A stretch of DNA of 64,000 bases, from contig NW_026251779.1 of the NCBI RefSeq assembly GCF_025024155.1, forward strand, positions 1 through 64,000, in the 5' to 3' direction. Shown here piece after piece: positions 1-9,194 of this stretch (the first letter of the stretch is position 1; each line of letters opens with the position of its first letter). Below the pieces are notes generated by a model that was not told where the DNA came from, did not search any database, and saw only the letters and a program-made list of their open reading frames with translations. This stretch comes from Gamsiella multidivaricata. Its lineage: Eukaryota; Mortierellomycota; Mortierellomycetes; Mortierellales; Mortierellaceae. A program made the translations under genes and the position numbers.

Positions 1-468
1 TCACAGTTCTTGCCGTAAGAACTATACAATTAAAGATATGCATCATAAAGTGTCAGCACCCCCCGTCTTATTTGTCGCTGCAATCATGGATCGTTGCTGA
101 ACCATGGACGCTGCTCTTTTTTTTTTTGTATACCTGTTGGAGAAGTGGAAGTTCAGATCCAGGTCGTCGACCCAGACGCGCTCACGGACAATGCTGGTGT
201 CTGTGGGCTTGATCCTGAAGCCCTTTCCGTGCCGGATCGAATAAAGTTGCACGGCAGCGATACGAAGACCCATCTTGGCATGGAAGACTCCAGGCAGGGA
301 CTTGAAGTTGAGAAGAAAGACGAGCAAGATCAGGCGACGGAGGTGTTTACGAACCATGGCCTGGTGGGGACGGACGTGCTGAAAGTAGAAGGAGATGAAG
401 TTGGCGGCGTGCTGCACCACGGGCGGTGGCATGCGCAGGAGAATCTTGTTCATGGTCGAGGGTGGCAT
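1..468 (-). CDS. THEM6-like hotdog thioesterase-fold protein, 5' part only
   Basis: This is the amino-terminal part of a gene that continues beyond the left edge. Exon 1 is 468-134. A GT-AG intron spans 133-22, and exon 2 starts at 21 and runs off the window. Splicing joins the exons into a run containing VWVDDLDLNFHFSNSSYGK, which matches the start of the hotdog domain in THEM6-type proteins (pattern R-x-W-x-x-D-L-D...H-x-N-N-S-x-Y). Before it, around residues 40-65, lies a basic then hydrophobic stretch (HLRRLILLVFLLNFKSLPG) that looks like a membrane anchor, as expected for this family. The ATG at 468 is the first in frame. Family members have a 4HBT-like fold and unclear substrates. The catalytic region is outside the window, so activity cannot be judged. 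The family call is fairly secure; the function is not. Confidence 0.72.
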
Positions 469-542
469 GGCGATTGAGTTTTATGCGAGTCCTGTCCGAG
501 CGAATGTACCGAGATGAGTTTCGGGCGAGGGAAGAGTGGGGA

Positions 543-548
<6 letters not shown>

Positions 549-635
<87 letters not shown>
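549..635. repeat. (GA)n microsatellite
   Basis: This is an almost uninterrupted run of about 43 GA dinucleotides. It sits 80-170 bases upstream of the ATG of the minus-strand THEM6-like gene, so it lies in its promoter or 5' leader, where the transcript-sense strand is (TC)n. It produces long artificial Glu-Arg or Ser-Leu reading frames that are not genes. Confidence 0.97.
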
Positions 636-640
<5 letters not shown>

Positions 641-1059
641 GGAGGAGAAGTGAGAAAGAGAAGAAACGCCCTATTCTTAAAAATACGAGGCGGGTGGAGC
701 TGTGGGCGAGGTAAAGTGTGATAGAGGGGGAATCCATTTCTCGGCCGAGTTGCACACTGTCACATGAAGTCGCCACGAGGGAACCGTACCAACTCTCTTG
801 GTTTGCAGTCAACCCTTGCCCTGTCGTCCTTTAACATCCTCAGTTGGATGGTACGCGATCCAATTCCTCTATCGACCAGGAATACAAAGCGTCGATCACG
901 GCTTCGAAGACAAATGCCAAGCACAGGAAGAAAGGAACAGGGGCAGCAAGATGGTCAAGATCATTTGTGAGTTCACTGTGAGCCGAAAGACCTCAAAGAC
1001 AACAACTTTGCGGTTTGGTAGAACAACTTACAGGATTCATGCTCCATAAAGTTTTACAT

Positions 1060-1065
1060 TTTATT
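1060..1065 (-). terminator. Probable polyadenylation signal of SF3A1
   Basis: On the minus strand the hexamer AATAAA lies about 22 bases past the SF3A1 stop codon (1087-1089). The position is close to the stop but plausible for compact fungal genes. It is the only canonical hexamer I noticed just downstream. Confidence 0.45.
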
Positions 1066-1086
1066 CCATTAAAGTCGCTACTATTA

Positions 1087-3914
1087 TTACTTCTTGACTG
1101 CAAGACGCAATTCACCACGCTGGCCGATCCTGAACCCATACTCTCCAAGTGTGGCCTGATTCTTGGTAACTGTGCCGTCGCTTAGGATCAGCTTTTGCTT
1201 GCCCACAGGGAATCCTGTTGCTGCGAAAATCCTGTCCTTTACGGTCGAGATCATCGTGCCATTCACAAGGTTCTCGACTGTTACACTCGGCACCTTGTCC
1301 CTGTTCCACTCTGGCTTAATCTCATCCGCATCTGCAAATTGAATCTCCAGCGTAATCCAACTAGATCCTGAAGTCATCGGTATGGCGTTTGCAGAAGACC
1401 CGGCAAAAGCAGGCGGCTGCGGTAGTGGTGAGTTGTGTTCGGATTTGAAACGCTTCGGATCTCTGTCCGACATGGAAACATCGTCCTCGGGATGGCGTCC
1501 AGTAGGGGGTGCTTGTGCCGGCATGACGCCTGGAACAGGCGCTGATGATGCTGCAGTTGGAATAGGTGTTGGCCGCGGAGGCAGGTTGGCTGAAGCAGGC
1601 GGTAGTGCCAGTCCTGGAGCTGCTCCCACACCGGGGGCATTGGGATAGAACCCAGGAGCACCAGGCATACCAGGCGGAAGCTGCTGTCCAAACTGAGGCG
1701 GAGGGATTCCAGACATGCCTGGTGGTGGGATCATGCCAGGCGGCGGGATTGGTGGTGGTCCTCCGGGCTGTACACGGAATGTCTGATTGTATGTTCCTGC
1801 TTGGCGGTAAAGAGGAGGCTGTGCGGTAGGTTGACCAAACTGCGGCCCGATATTGGACTCTGGTGGCCTTGGCACATCCAGACCATATCCTGGACCGCTT
1901 GTACCAGCTGCAGCGGCGGCAGCGGCAGCATTTCTTTGCGCCGTAAGCGCCACAGTCGCCGTTTGACCGTCCCAGACGTTCATTTCCTTCTCGATCTGCC
2001 GCTTTCTTTCCTCCTCTGCATTCGTGGTTTGCTCTTCTTCGTTGAAAATGTCTGTGCGATGAGCCTTGAGCATGCTCAAGTTTCTTGCGACATCCGTACC
2101 TATACAAGTAAATCAACACGAAGTCAGCAATATTGCACAAATATTAGCTTCAAGTACATTGAGACCTCACTACTCCCAAAATCATTGAAAGGATATATCA
2201 TCACATTACCATCGCTGACCATGTTACTGGCCTTGGTCTTGGCTTCCGCTTGCTCGCGCAGCTCCTTCCAGCGGGGATCTAACAGCTCCACGCGGACGTG
2301 CTCATCCATCTCTGATAGTTTGACCTGCTCACCGCAGCGAGGACAAGTCTGGGTTGCCTCCTCCAACGCAGCGCCGGTACGACCCTTAAATGCCTTTGGA
2401 ACATAGTCCTCCTTGATTTTCATTGGCGCTGTAAGTTGAGGTGCTGTCATGACGACTTCCTTCACATTCGCCACCTCCTCGCGGGCCTGTGGTGCAGCGT
2501 ACTCCTGCTCGTCGTCCGAATCTTCCATGTCCACATCATCGTTGTCGATTTCAATGTCCTGCGGCATATCCGGTGCAGCCTCTGTCTCAGCCAAGACTTG
2601 CATCATGCGCTTCTGTGTCAATGACATGGTCTCCAGCTCCTTCAAACTCTTGGGCAACGGTAACTCTACAGCGTCATCAGCCTCTGTGAACTCAATCGTC
2701 TGTACCACCACGAAATCCTGCCAGTTAATGCTCAGGAACGCCTCTGAATGACAACGAAAAAAGAGAGGGATGGTGATTAGCACGGTGCATTCCCAATAGT
2801 TCCACATATTCCTTAGGCACGTTCCAAATTGGTTCTTACGTCTCTCAGCGTCTTCTTTTTCGTCCCTCTTCTTCCGGAGCTCTTGCTGGTAAGCTGTGTA
2901 TTCGACTCGTCTCATAACAATATCTTGCACGGCGTATTTATTGGCGGCTCTCGATTCGATTTGCTCCAGCATGTCGGAAGATGGGACCATAATCTTAGAG
3001 TACTGCTCCACGAGTTTTGAAAAGTAATTGAACAGACTGTGGTTGGGTCGGAGAAAATCAAACTGGTAGTTGCGAGCCTCGCGCTGAGCTAATGACACCA
3101 TGAATTGTCTCTCATTTCTAGCGACAAACTGTGCAGTCAGTTTTAAGACGTCTCTGTTTGATGTTTTGAAAGAAAGAAGAGTTGTTAGCATCTTGAGCAC
3201 TTAATATCACCTTTTTTTATCAATAAATGGAATCTAATGAGAAAGCACTTACAAATCTTGAGCAGAAACAGAAGGCATGGGTGTCATGAACTCGAACGCT
3301 GGGGGTTCCTCTGGGGGTGGCTTGATCGCCTCCTCCACCTTGGCCTCCACTTCAGCCTTGATCTCCGCTGCCTTGGGTGCTAAGGGAAATACAATGAGCA
3401 ATAACAAGTCCGTTAGTACACTAGGATCTAGCCCATGGCAGTCGAGCAACAATACTGAAGTATTTGGATTTCAAATACACACCTTTCCCAGACTTGGCCT
3501 CCTTGATTTTAAATGCATAGTAAGCGTGGTATGGATCCGTTGGGTTCAAGAAACAAAATTTGGCGTTGTTCTTTTCGCTCTGTCGAAGACGCTCCTCCAG
3601 CAATGCTCCCGAATTGCTCCCTGACACATAAGCGGCCGTCTTGTCGGCGATTTCTAATCCAATACGCAATAGAGAACGAAAACATGTTAGTCTCTATTCG
3701 AATGTTACATGCTAATCCTGCTCTCCTTGCGACCTTGCTGATCAGGGTTGTTGCTTGCTGTACCTCGAATATAAGGAGGTGGGTAAATGATGCCTACAGA
3801 TGCGACATCCTCCATAGTTGCATCAGTGTCCTGTGCTGATAGTTTGTCCTCGGTTCCATTCTGTACCCCAAAGCCGCTGATGGCAGATGGCAATGGTGGA
3901 GGTGCGATCGACAT
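1087..3914 (-). CDS. SF3A1: Splicing factor 3A subunit 1 (Prp21/SAP114)
   Basis: The model has six exons: 3914-3764, 3653-3483, 3379-3253, 3153-2840, 2743-2210 and 2099-1087. They sum to 769 codons plus stop. The protein is a subunit of the SF3a part of U2 snRNP and acts in the nucleus in branch-site recognition. Order of parts: first SURP module (YIREIADKTAAYV, then FLNPTDPYHAYY); second SURP module (VLKLTAQFVARNERQF ... NYQFDFLRPNHSLFNYF); a conserved block (QAFLSINWQDFVVVQTIEF); a CPRCGEQV segment; a Pro/Gly-rich low-complexity stretch; and a C-terminal ubiquitin-like domain ending in GELRLAVKK. All of these are typical of SF3A1. The start at 3914 (MSIAPPPLPS) is the first in-frame ATG before the SURP region. 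The leader just upstream carries short tandem repeats. The call is very secure. Confidence 0.96.
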
Positions 3915-3917
3915 CGT

Positions 3918-3966
3918 GAAGGTGAACAGCTGAAGGTGAACAGCTGAAGGTGGTGAACAGCTGAAG
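3918..3966 (-). repeat. Short tandem repeat in the SF3A1 leader
   Basis: Three near-perfect copies of a 14-base unit (plus-strand GAAGGTGAACAGCT) lie directly upstream of the SF3A1 start codon. The third copy carries a three-base insertion. The array is probably within the 5' untranslated leader. Confidence 0.8.
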
Positions 3967-4063
3967 TCGTTGTTCAAACAATTCAGGCTCAAATACGTCA
4001 CAGAACGCATCTTTGCAAGAAAGTACTGCAGAGTGTGCTGACACACATACAAATCTACATAGT

Positions 4064-5682
4064 CTATAGTCGCTTGGCGCCAGGAGTTTTCATCCTTTCC
4101 AAGGGTGAGGCTGCTCGCTTGCCCCTCTGTGCTACTGCTACTGCCGCTGCTGCTGCCCCCGGCTTCTGTGTGTGGTCTTGCATCTTGCATCCAAGGGTAG
4201 TGCCCGTCCTTATATACTGGCTGAAGATAGAGCGGTCGCTGTTGATGAAGTAAATGGCAGTGCATGAAAGTGCCGCAGACCTGCACATCGGGAAGTATAG
4301 CCTAGGGACCTGGCCTAGAAACATCAAGACAAAGTAATAAAAACATAAAACGGTCTTACATAACTTCGATTCTCAAGTGATAATGCTCTTACTTTCTGAA
4401 CAAAGTACGACTGAAAGGACTTAGGTAAAAAGAAGAGTCTCGTCTTGGTCGGAAGCTTGCCCAGACCAATCCCAATCACAACCTTGTTGGTTTCCTCTTT
4501 CTTTCCGCCGGTCAATCCTTCGACCCACTTGAATAGGCGATCCGTTATGAGTCTACACTCCGCATCTATGACCCCTTTCGCGTCCTATTTATGCTTCTTG
4601 AACCGGTTGTTGCCGTTGTAAAACTCATTCAGCTGCCCCTCTACCCTCTCAAGCTCCGTAGCATAGTTCGCAAAGCTGGCTCCCTCACCGCGCAGTGGTG
4701 GCAGCTTAGTCTCAATGTTGCTGATGGATTATATTCCGTCGCCTGGTACAATGCTTTTTTTTTTGCTCTTCCATCCATCTTCTGTGCTTGAACGTGGGCT
4801 GGTACACAGCCTTCTGCTTTACTGCGAAATTGTAATAGGTGGAAGGAACGGGAATAGGGGTTGTGTCTTCGAAAGAGCTGCTCATATCGACATCAGCATC
4901 CTTGCCTCCAGGCGCCATTGTCGTACTGCCGGAATCATCATTCTTTAATAGCAATACGCTGGTCTCGACTACATAGGCTTGGCCGAGAGCGAGACCCAGA
5001 ACGGCGCACATCCTCAAATATATGTAGTAGATTATACCCGAAAGAACTAAAAGGACCAGCGCCGTCAATATGGATTCGAAGGTTATTGATAGCATACTCA
5101 TACTTTAGAATGGCTGTGAGATATGTGGAGAAAAGCCAACGCTCCTCGCGGCCATCCAGTTCAAATTCTGCCATACTTAGACTACTCGGATTGTTTTCTC
5201 GATTGGTGAGAAGACGATAGTGGAAGGTAATTGGCCAGGCAGCTTCCACACGGCGTGATCGTGATCGACGTGTATGGGTATGCATTTCAGCGCATCGAAA
5301 ACGTACAGCTGCAGAGGCCTAGACTGCATGTGGTCCTTGTATCTGGTGAATGTTGCTCGCCCAAGGTAAAACCGTTTGTTGACAGCGCAGATGGGTGGAT
5401 GTCGGTCGGAAAAAGGACACAAATATCCAAGGCAAACAGTGAACATAGTGTCGCGTGTTATTCCCTCATGCGATGAGCACGTTTTTCTCTAGTCCTTGGA
5501 TTCGTCTTGTGTGCAAGCATACGCGCAATATTCGTTACCTCTGGCGACTTTACAGACCGAGCAAGCGCAGTACCCAGATATGTAGATAGGATTCCGGCTA
5601 AGCTGGAAGAACCTGACCAAAGAGTAACTTTAAGTTGTTGAGAGCGCAACGATCTGGCAACACGACAGCCTCCTTTGCTCAT
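4064..5682 (-). pseudogene. Degenerate TnpB/Fanzor-like transposable element ORF
   Basis: Read on the minus strand, consecutive pieces in different frames line up as one decayed protein. From the 5' side they are: a piece at 5682-5458 (GGCRVARSLRSQQLKVTL); pieces through 5446-4938; a piece at about 4850-4740 (YYNFAVKQKAVYQPTFKHRRW); LPPLRGEGASFANYATELERVEGQL near 4720-4630; VVIGIGLGKLPTKTRL and SFQSYFVQKVRALS near 4480-4385; and VCGTFMHCHLLHQQRPLYLQP near 4280-4200. From memory these blocks match a repetitive Mortierella family whose intact copies have a RuvC-like core and a C-terminal zinc ribbon (CPxC...C..C...HRD), as in TnpB/Fanzor nucleases. Here there are frameshifts, stops, and a deletion across the first zinc-ribbon cysteines, so it cannot be functional. 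The element identity is an inference; the decay is seen directly. Confidence 0.5.
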
Positions 5683-5689
5683 GAACAGT

Positions 5690-6167
5690 CTATGCTATTG
5701 ACTGTCATTCACCTCATTTGAGAAAGGGGTACAAGGAACACAAAGGCTCAATCAATGGTATGGTCCCATTTCTTTTCCTGAATGAGAAAGAGTAGTGATC
5801 GCTGATTCGTCCACACTATCGACGCGTGTGAAAAACAACAAAACAGTGTCCACGCCCTGCGTTTTGCTCTTCTTGACAACGTTGATCATTACATACTTTA
5901 TATACATGGCTCATCCCTCTAAACTTGTCGTGAGCCCGCTCCGCCCTTTCACATTCTCAGTTACCCCGTTGTTCATGATACTTGTACAGTACGTAAAAAA
6001 AGAGTGGAGAACGAGGAGGTAGACAGGCAGAACACTGCTCAGCAACCGTAAGCTCACAGAGGCCAAGGACACGGCAAAATATAGAGAAAGGAAGGCATCA
6101 TCATACTCTTTTCTTTATTATTTACAAATTGGGATAACATTGTTCTCGACTACAAGCGACTCGTCGA
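5690..6167. other. Intergenic, no gene seen
   Basis: The stretch lies between the transposon relic and the His-rich gene. It contains only short open frames without recognisable content. Near 6113-6119 the minus strand has AATAAA, a likely polyadenylation signal for the His-rich gene. Confidence 0.5.
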
Positions 6168-6503
6168 TTAGGCGACGGGACGGTTATGAATGGGAGCGGC
6201 AGCGTTCTCGCTGTGTCCGACCAGCTTGTCGCCATAGGCGTGGAACGCGTCCGGGTGCTCGTGGTGCTCATGCGCATGTTCGCCCTCATGGTGCTTGTGC
6301 TCGCCCTCATGGTGGTGCTTGGCGTCGTAATGGGGAACACCGATGGTGGCAACGCCCGCTTGGGCGGCAGAGTGAGAGCCTCCGGCGGGAATGGGCTGAG
6401 GAGGGTACGGGTGGTCAGCGGTCTCGAGAGCAAGATCGACAAAGGCCTTGGGGTCCTGGTGCTTCTGCTCGACAACGGGCTCGATTTCGGTGGTGTTGGT
6501 CAT
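6168..6503 (-). CDS. Small histidine-rich protein of unknown function
   Basis: A single uninterrupted frame encodes 111 residues, starting MTNTTEIEPVVEQ at 6503. I do not recognise the protein. Its centre (about residues 60-90) is dominated by His, Glu and Lys in repeats such as KHHHEGEHKHHEGEHAHEHH. Such a cluster could bind Ni, Zn or Cu ions, but that is inference. There is no signal peptide or membrane segment. Support for a real gene comes from a TATA element (TATAAAAA on the minus strand) about 120 bases upstream, a pyrimidine-rich leader, and a minus-strand AATAAA about 50 bases past the stop. A strong core promoter on a short intronless gene suggests an inducible or highly expressed transcript. 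Confidence 0.65.
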   Translation of the reverse strand: MTNTTEIEPVVEQKHQDPKAFVDLALETADHPYPPQPIPAGGSHSAAQAGVATIGVPHYDAKHHHEGEHKHHEGEHAHEHHEHPDAFHAYGDKLVGHSENAAAPIHNRPVA

Positions 6504-6620
6504 GGTTGGCTTGATTGGGTGGATTGGCAAAGAGGAGGTAAGAGGGCGTGTTATTTGGTGTGTGAATGGAAGGAAGAAAAGAAGAGAAGAGAGAGAGCGA
6601 GAGGAGGATTGACATTCAGC

Positions 6621-6630
6621 GTTTTTATAG
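6621..6630 (-). promoter_or_regulatory. TATA box of the His-rich gene
   Basis: The minus strand reads CTATAAAAAC here, about 120 bases upstream of the ATG at 6503. It is followed by a CT-rich leader. This is a good match to a core TATA element at a sensible distance for a fungal gene. Confidence 0.6.
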
Positions 6631-6639
6631 CCAATCTCT

Positions 6640-7885
6640 ATCGTAGGCAGACGCGACGCAGTGCTTAAACGAAAACACTAGCCAGGGCAGTTTTTGTAGC
6701 CCCTCACTGGTATTCCCAGATTGGAAGGTGGGAGCTCGATTCAATTACCTAAAATCAAATAAAGTTGCTTCCACACGACGTTCATACCCCGCGTTCCAGG
6801 GCCCTTTCATGACGCATTTCCAGCCAGCACGATCATGCCCAGCAGTTGCAGCCGCTGCGGTTGATCAGATATGATAATGGCATTCATCGCTTGCAATACG
6901 GCTCAGGGTATCTTCCTCTTTATCTCCCCAACAGATAAGCGCTTCTTACTACCCCTCTCATCCGCACCGTAGTCAGCAGAGCTGAATGGGCATAATCCAT
7001 TGCTAGTTCTCCATTAACATCAGCTTTACCGTCGCTACCAGCATGTTTTTCAAAATCTTCCCCCAGCCTATCATCTTCTCTATTCTCTGCCTTTCGCACA
7101 ATTACCCCAAGGTTCGGTCAGTCCTCCTTGTAGTCAGCCGTTTGACCCTTCCATAGATTCACCTTTCCACAGTGTCTGAGCTATTGAAACGCTCCAATAT
7201 CAACCAGCTTGGACCGAAAAGTTGGTATCTATTTGCAGCCTGATAGAGCTGATCAAAACTAAAAAGGCAGTCGATTTCATCGGCATAGATGCTGAGAGGA
7301 CGATGGAGGGTCTACTGTCGCGCATCACTAGGATTTCACTCCGCCCTGGAGAGGTTTCAGTCGAGCATCAAGCCGCATCTATCGGAAACGGCTGCGTCGC
7401 AGAGCGCGTCTATTTTCGACAGGAGTAGATCCAGGAAGATTCGACCCGTGATCAAAGTGCACGAAGACTTTATTTCAACTCCAGTAATACTCTTTCTCCA
7501 CCCAAGTCTTCTCGTTTGCAACGTTTAACAGAAGCAAATATGTATAAGTTGGACATATAGCTACGACATACAGGACGGACCCAGAGTAAAGAAGCTAGCC
7601 AGTAGTAAATATCCTTAACATTATACCACACGCATGGCCAGGAATCGAAAATACTCTATTGCCATTGATTTGGCACAAGGTACTGGATGGACTACCCTGG
7701 CCTTGGTGAAAACGGTAATCAGGGCGCGCACACAGACATGGCCACCGGATGCGCCTACCAATGACAGAGAACAGTCATGATCTCTCGAAATTAAAGTTTA
7801 TCTCCTACTTCAGCTGAATAATACATTCTGTTCCTTTATTCATTCTGTTTTGCATTCTACACCTACTCACTTCTTCATTCACATC
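6640..7885. other. Intergenic, 1.2 kb, no supported gene
   Basis: This gap is the shared upstream region of the minus-strand His-rich gene and the plus-strand CFD1 gene. Open frames at 7222-7428 and 7289-7528 overlap in different phases, have no recognisable motif, and are not flanked by convincing splice sites. A terminal exon of an unknown gene cannot be excluded, but I see no positive evidence. Confidence 0.5.
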
Positions 7886-9106
7886 ATGGCTAGCATGCAA
7901 CAACCACCTCAGCTCGACAAGGTCAAACATATCATCCTCGTCATGTCCGGCAAGGGCGGCGTGGGCAAATCGTCCGTCACTACCCAGCTGGCCCTGTCGC
8001 TCATCGCCAGAGGAAAGACCGTCGGTGTGCTCGATATCGATCTTTGTGGACCCTCGATCCCCCGTATGCTTGGTCTCGACGGCAGGGGTATTCATCAGTC
8101 ATCTGCAGGGTATGTCTTGGCCCGAGATATTGTTCTTTAACAGAGTGTGCATTGATCGAGATCTGGACATTGGCTTGACGATCATTCTTGTTCTTATCGA
8201 TCTAGATGGGTGCCAGTATATGCGGACGAAAAGAAGCAGTTGTGTTGCATGTCGATCGGATTCATGCTCGAGAACAAGGATGACTCCGTAGTCTGGCGTG
8301 GACCCAAGAAGACAGGTATGGCACATTATAGACTATACCTCTATTCTCCAGCCATTTTGGAACAATCAGGCATCAGCATGAAACTTACTTCCTCTTTTCT
8401 TTTCTCTCGCTGTAGCTATGATCCGCCAGTTCTTGACAGATACTTGCTGGGGAGAACTAGACTACCTTATTATTGACACACCACCAGGTAATTCATCGCC
8501 TAAAGTTTTCAGTTGTTTGTGATTTCAAATGCCATGGCTCCGGCCGATTCATTATCTGACGCTGCGCATCAACCGAATTTGAACTAGGCACTTCGGATGA
8601 AAACATCTCCATTGTAGAACATCTCAAGGCATACAACCCAGACGGCGTCATTCTCGTAACAACACCGCAGGCAGTGGCTCTGTCAGATGTGCGCAAGCAG
8701 GTTAGCTTCTGTCGACAGGTCGGCATCCCCATTCTCGGACTGGTTGAGAACATGAGCGGCTTTATTTGTCCTCATTGCTCTGTAAGTGCAGCCATCCCTC
8801 TGGATTTCTCGTTTTACCTTCATGGTTTTCTATATGGTCTAGTCACTTACATGGCCCTCTTTTTGAAAAATGCATACCGGATATCCGCTTGACAATATAC
8901 AGGAATGCAATAACTTGTTTTCGGCTGGAGGGGGAGAGGCCATGTCGGAAGAATTTGGACTTAACTTCCTAGGCAGAGTCCCAATCGATCCGACCTTGAC
9001 AGCAATGGATACCGACCTCGTAAAGCAGTTCCCAACATCGTCCTTGTTCCCTGTGTTCGAGAAGATCACTGAAAGAGTCGAGGAGCATGCCACTCGATCG
9101 CAATAG
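7886..9106 (+). CDS. CFD1: Cytosolic Fe-S cluster assembly factor CFD1/NUBP2
   Basis: The model has five exons: 7886-8109, 8206-8315, 8416-8487, 8588-8781 and 8903-9106. They encode 267 residues, the normal size for this family. The protein is a cytosolic P-loop scaffold NTPase that, with NBP35/NUBP1, assembles 4Fe-4S clusters for cytosolic and nuclear enzymes, including DNA polymerase epsilon. Visible motifs: deviant Walker [10 protein letters not shown] (about residues 24-32); [38 protein letters not shown] (Walker B/switch II); [12 protein letters not shown]; and the conserved metal-binding CPHC in [13 protein letters not shown]. The absence of the long N-terminal four-cysteine extension argues for CFD1/NUBP2 rather than NBP35. 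It lies 88 bases upstream of the next gene on the same strand. Confidence 0.95.
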
Positions 9107-9194
9107 AGGAATAGAGCAAACAGGAACGCCTAGTCGTAGCCGCATGGTATAGATACATAGCGCCTTCAATTGTAAAATACAACGATCTTCTCAA

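Larger units (their letters stand above)
469..1086. other. Intergenic region with simple repeat
   Basis: This gap separates the start of the THEM6-like gene from the stop of SF3A1. It contains the GA microsatellite near 549-635 and, at its right end, the probable SF3A1 polyadenylation signal. The open frames here are driven by the dinucleotide repeat or lack any recognisable protein pattern. I see no gene. Confidence 0.6.

Noticed and set aside
450..812. Ser-Leu repeat protein frame near the left edge
   Set aside because: It is entirely due to the (GA)n/(TC)n microsatellite.
7222..7528. Overlapping open frames upstream of CFD1
   Set aside because: The two phases overlap, no conserved block was seen, and no splice sites link them to CFD1. 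They may be chance frames.
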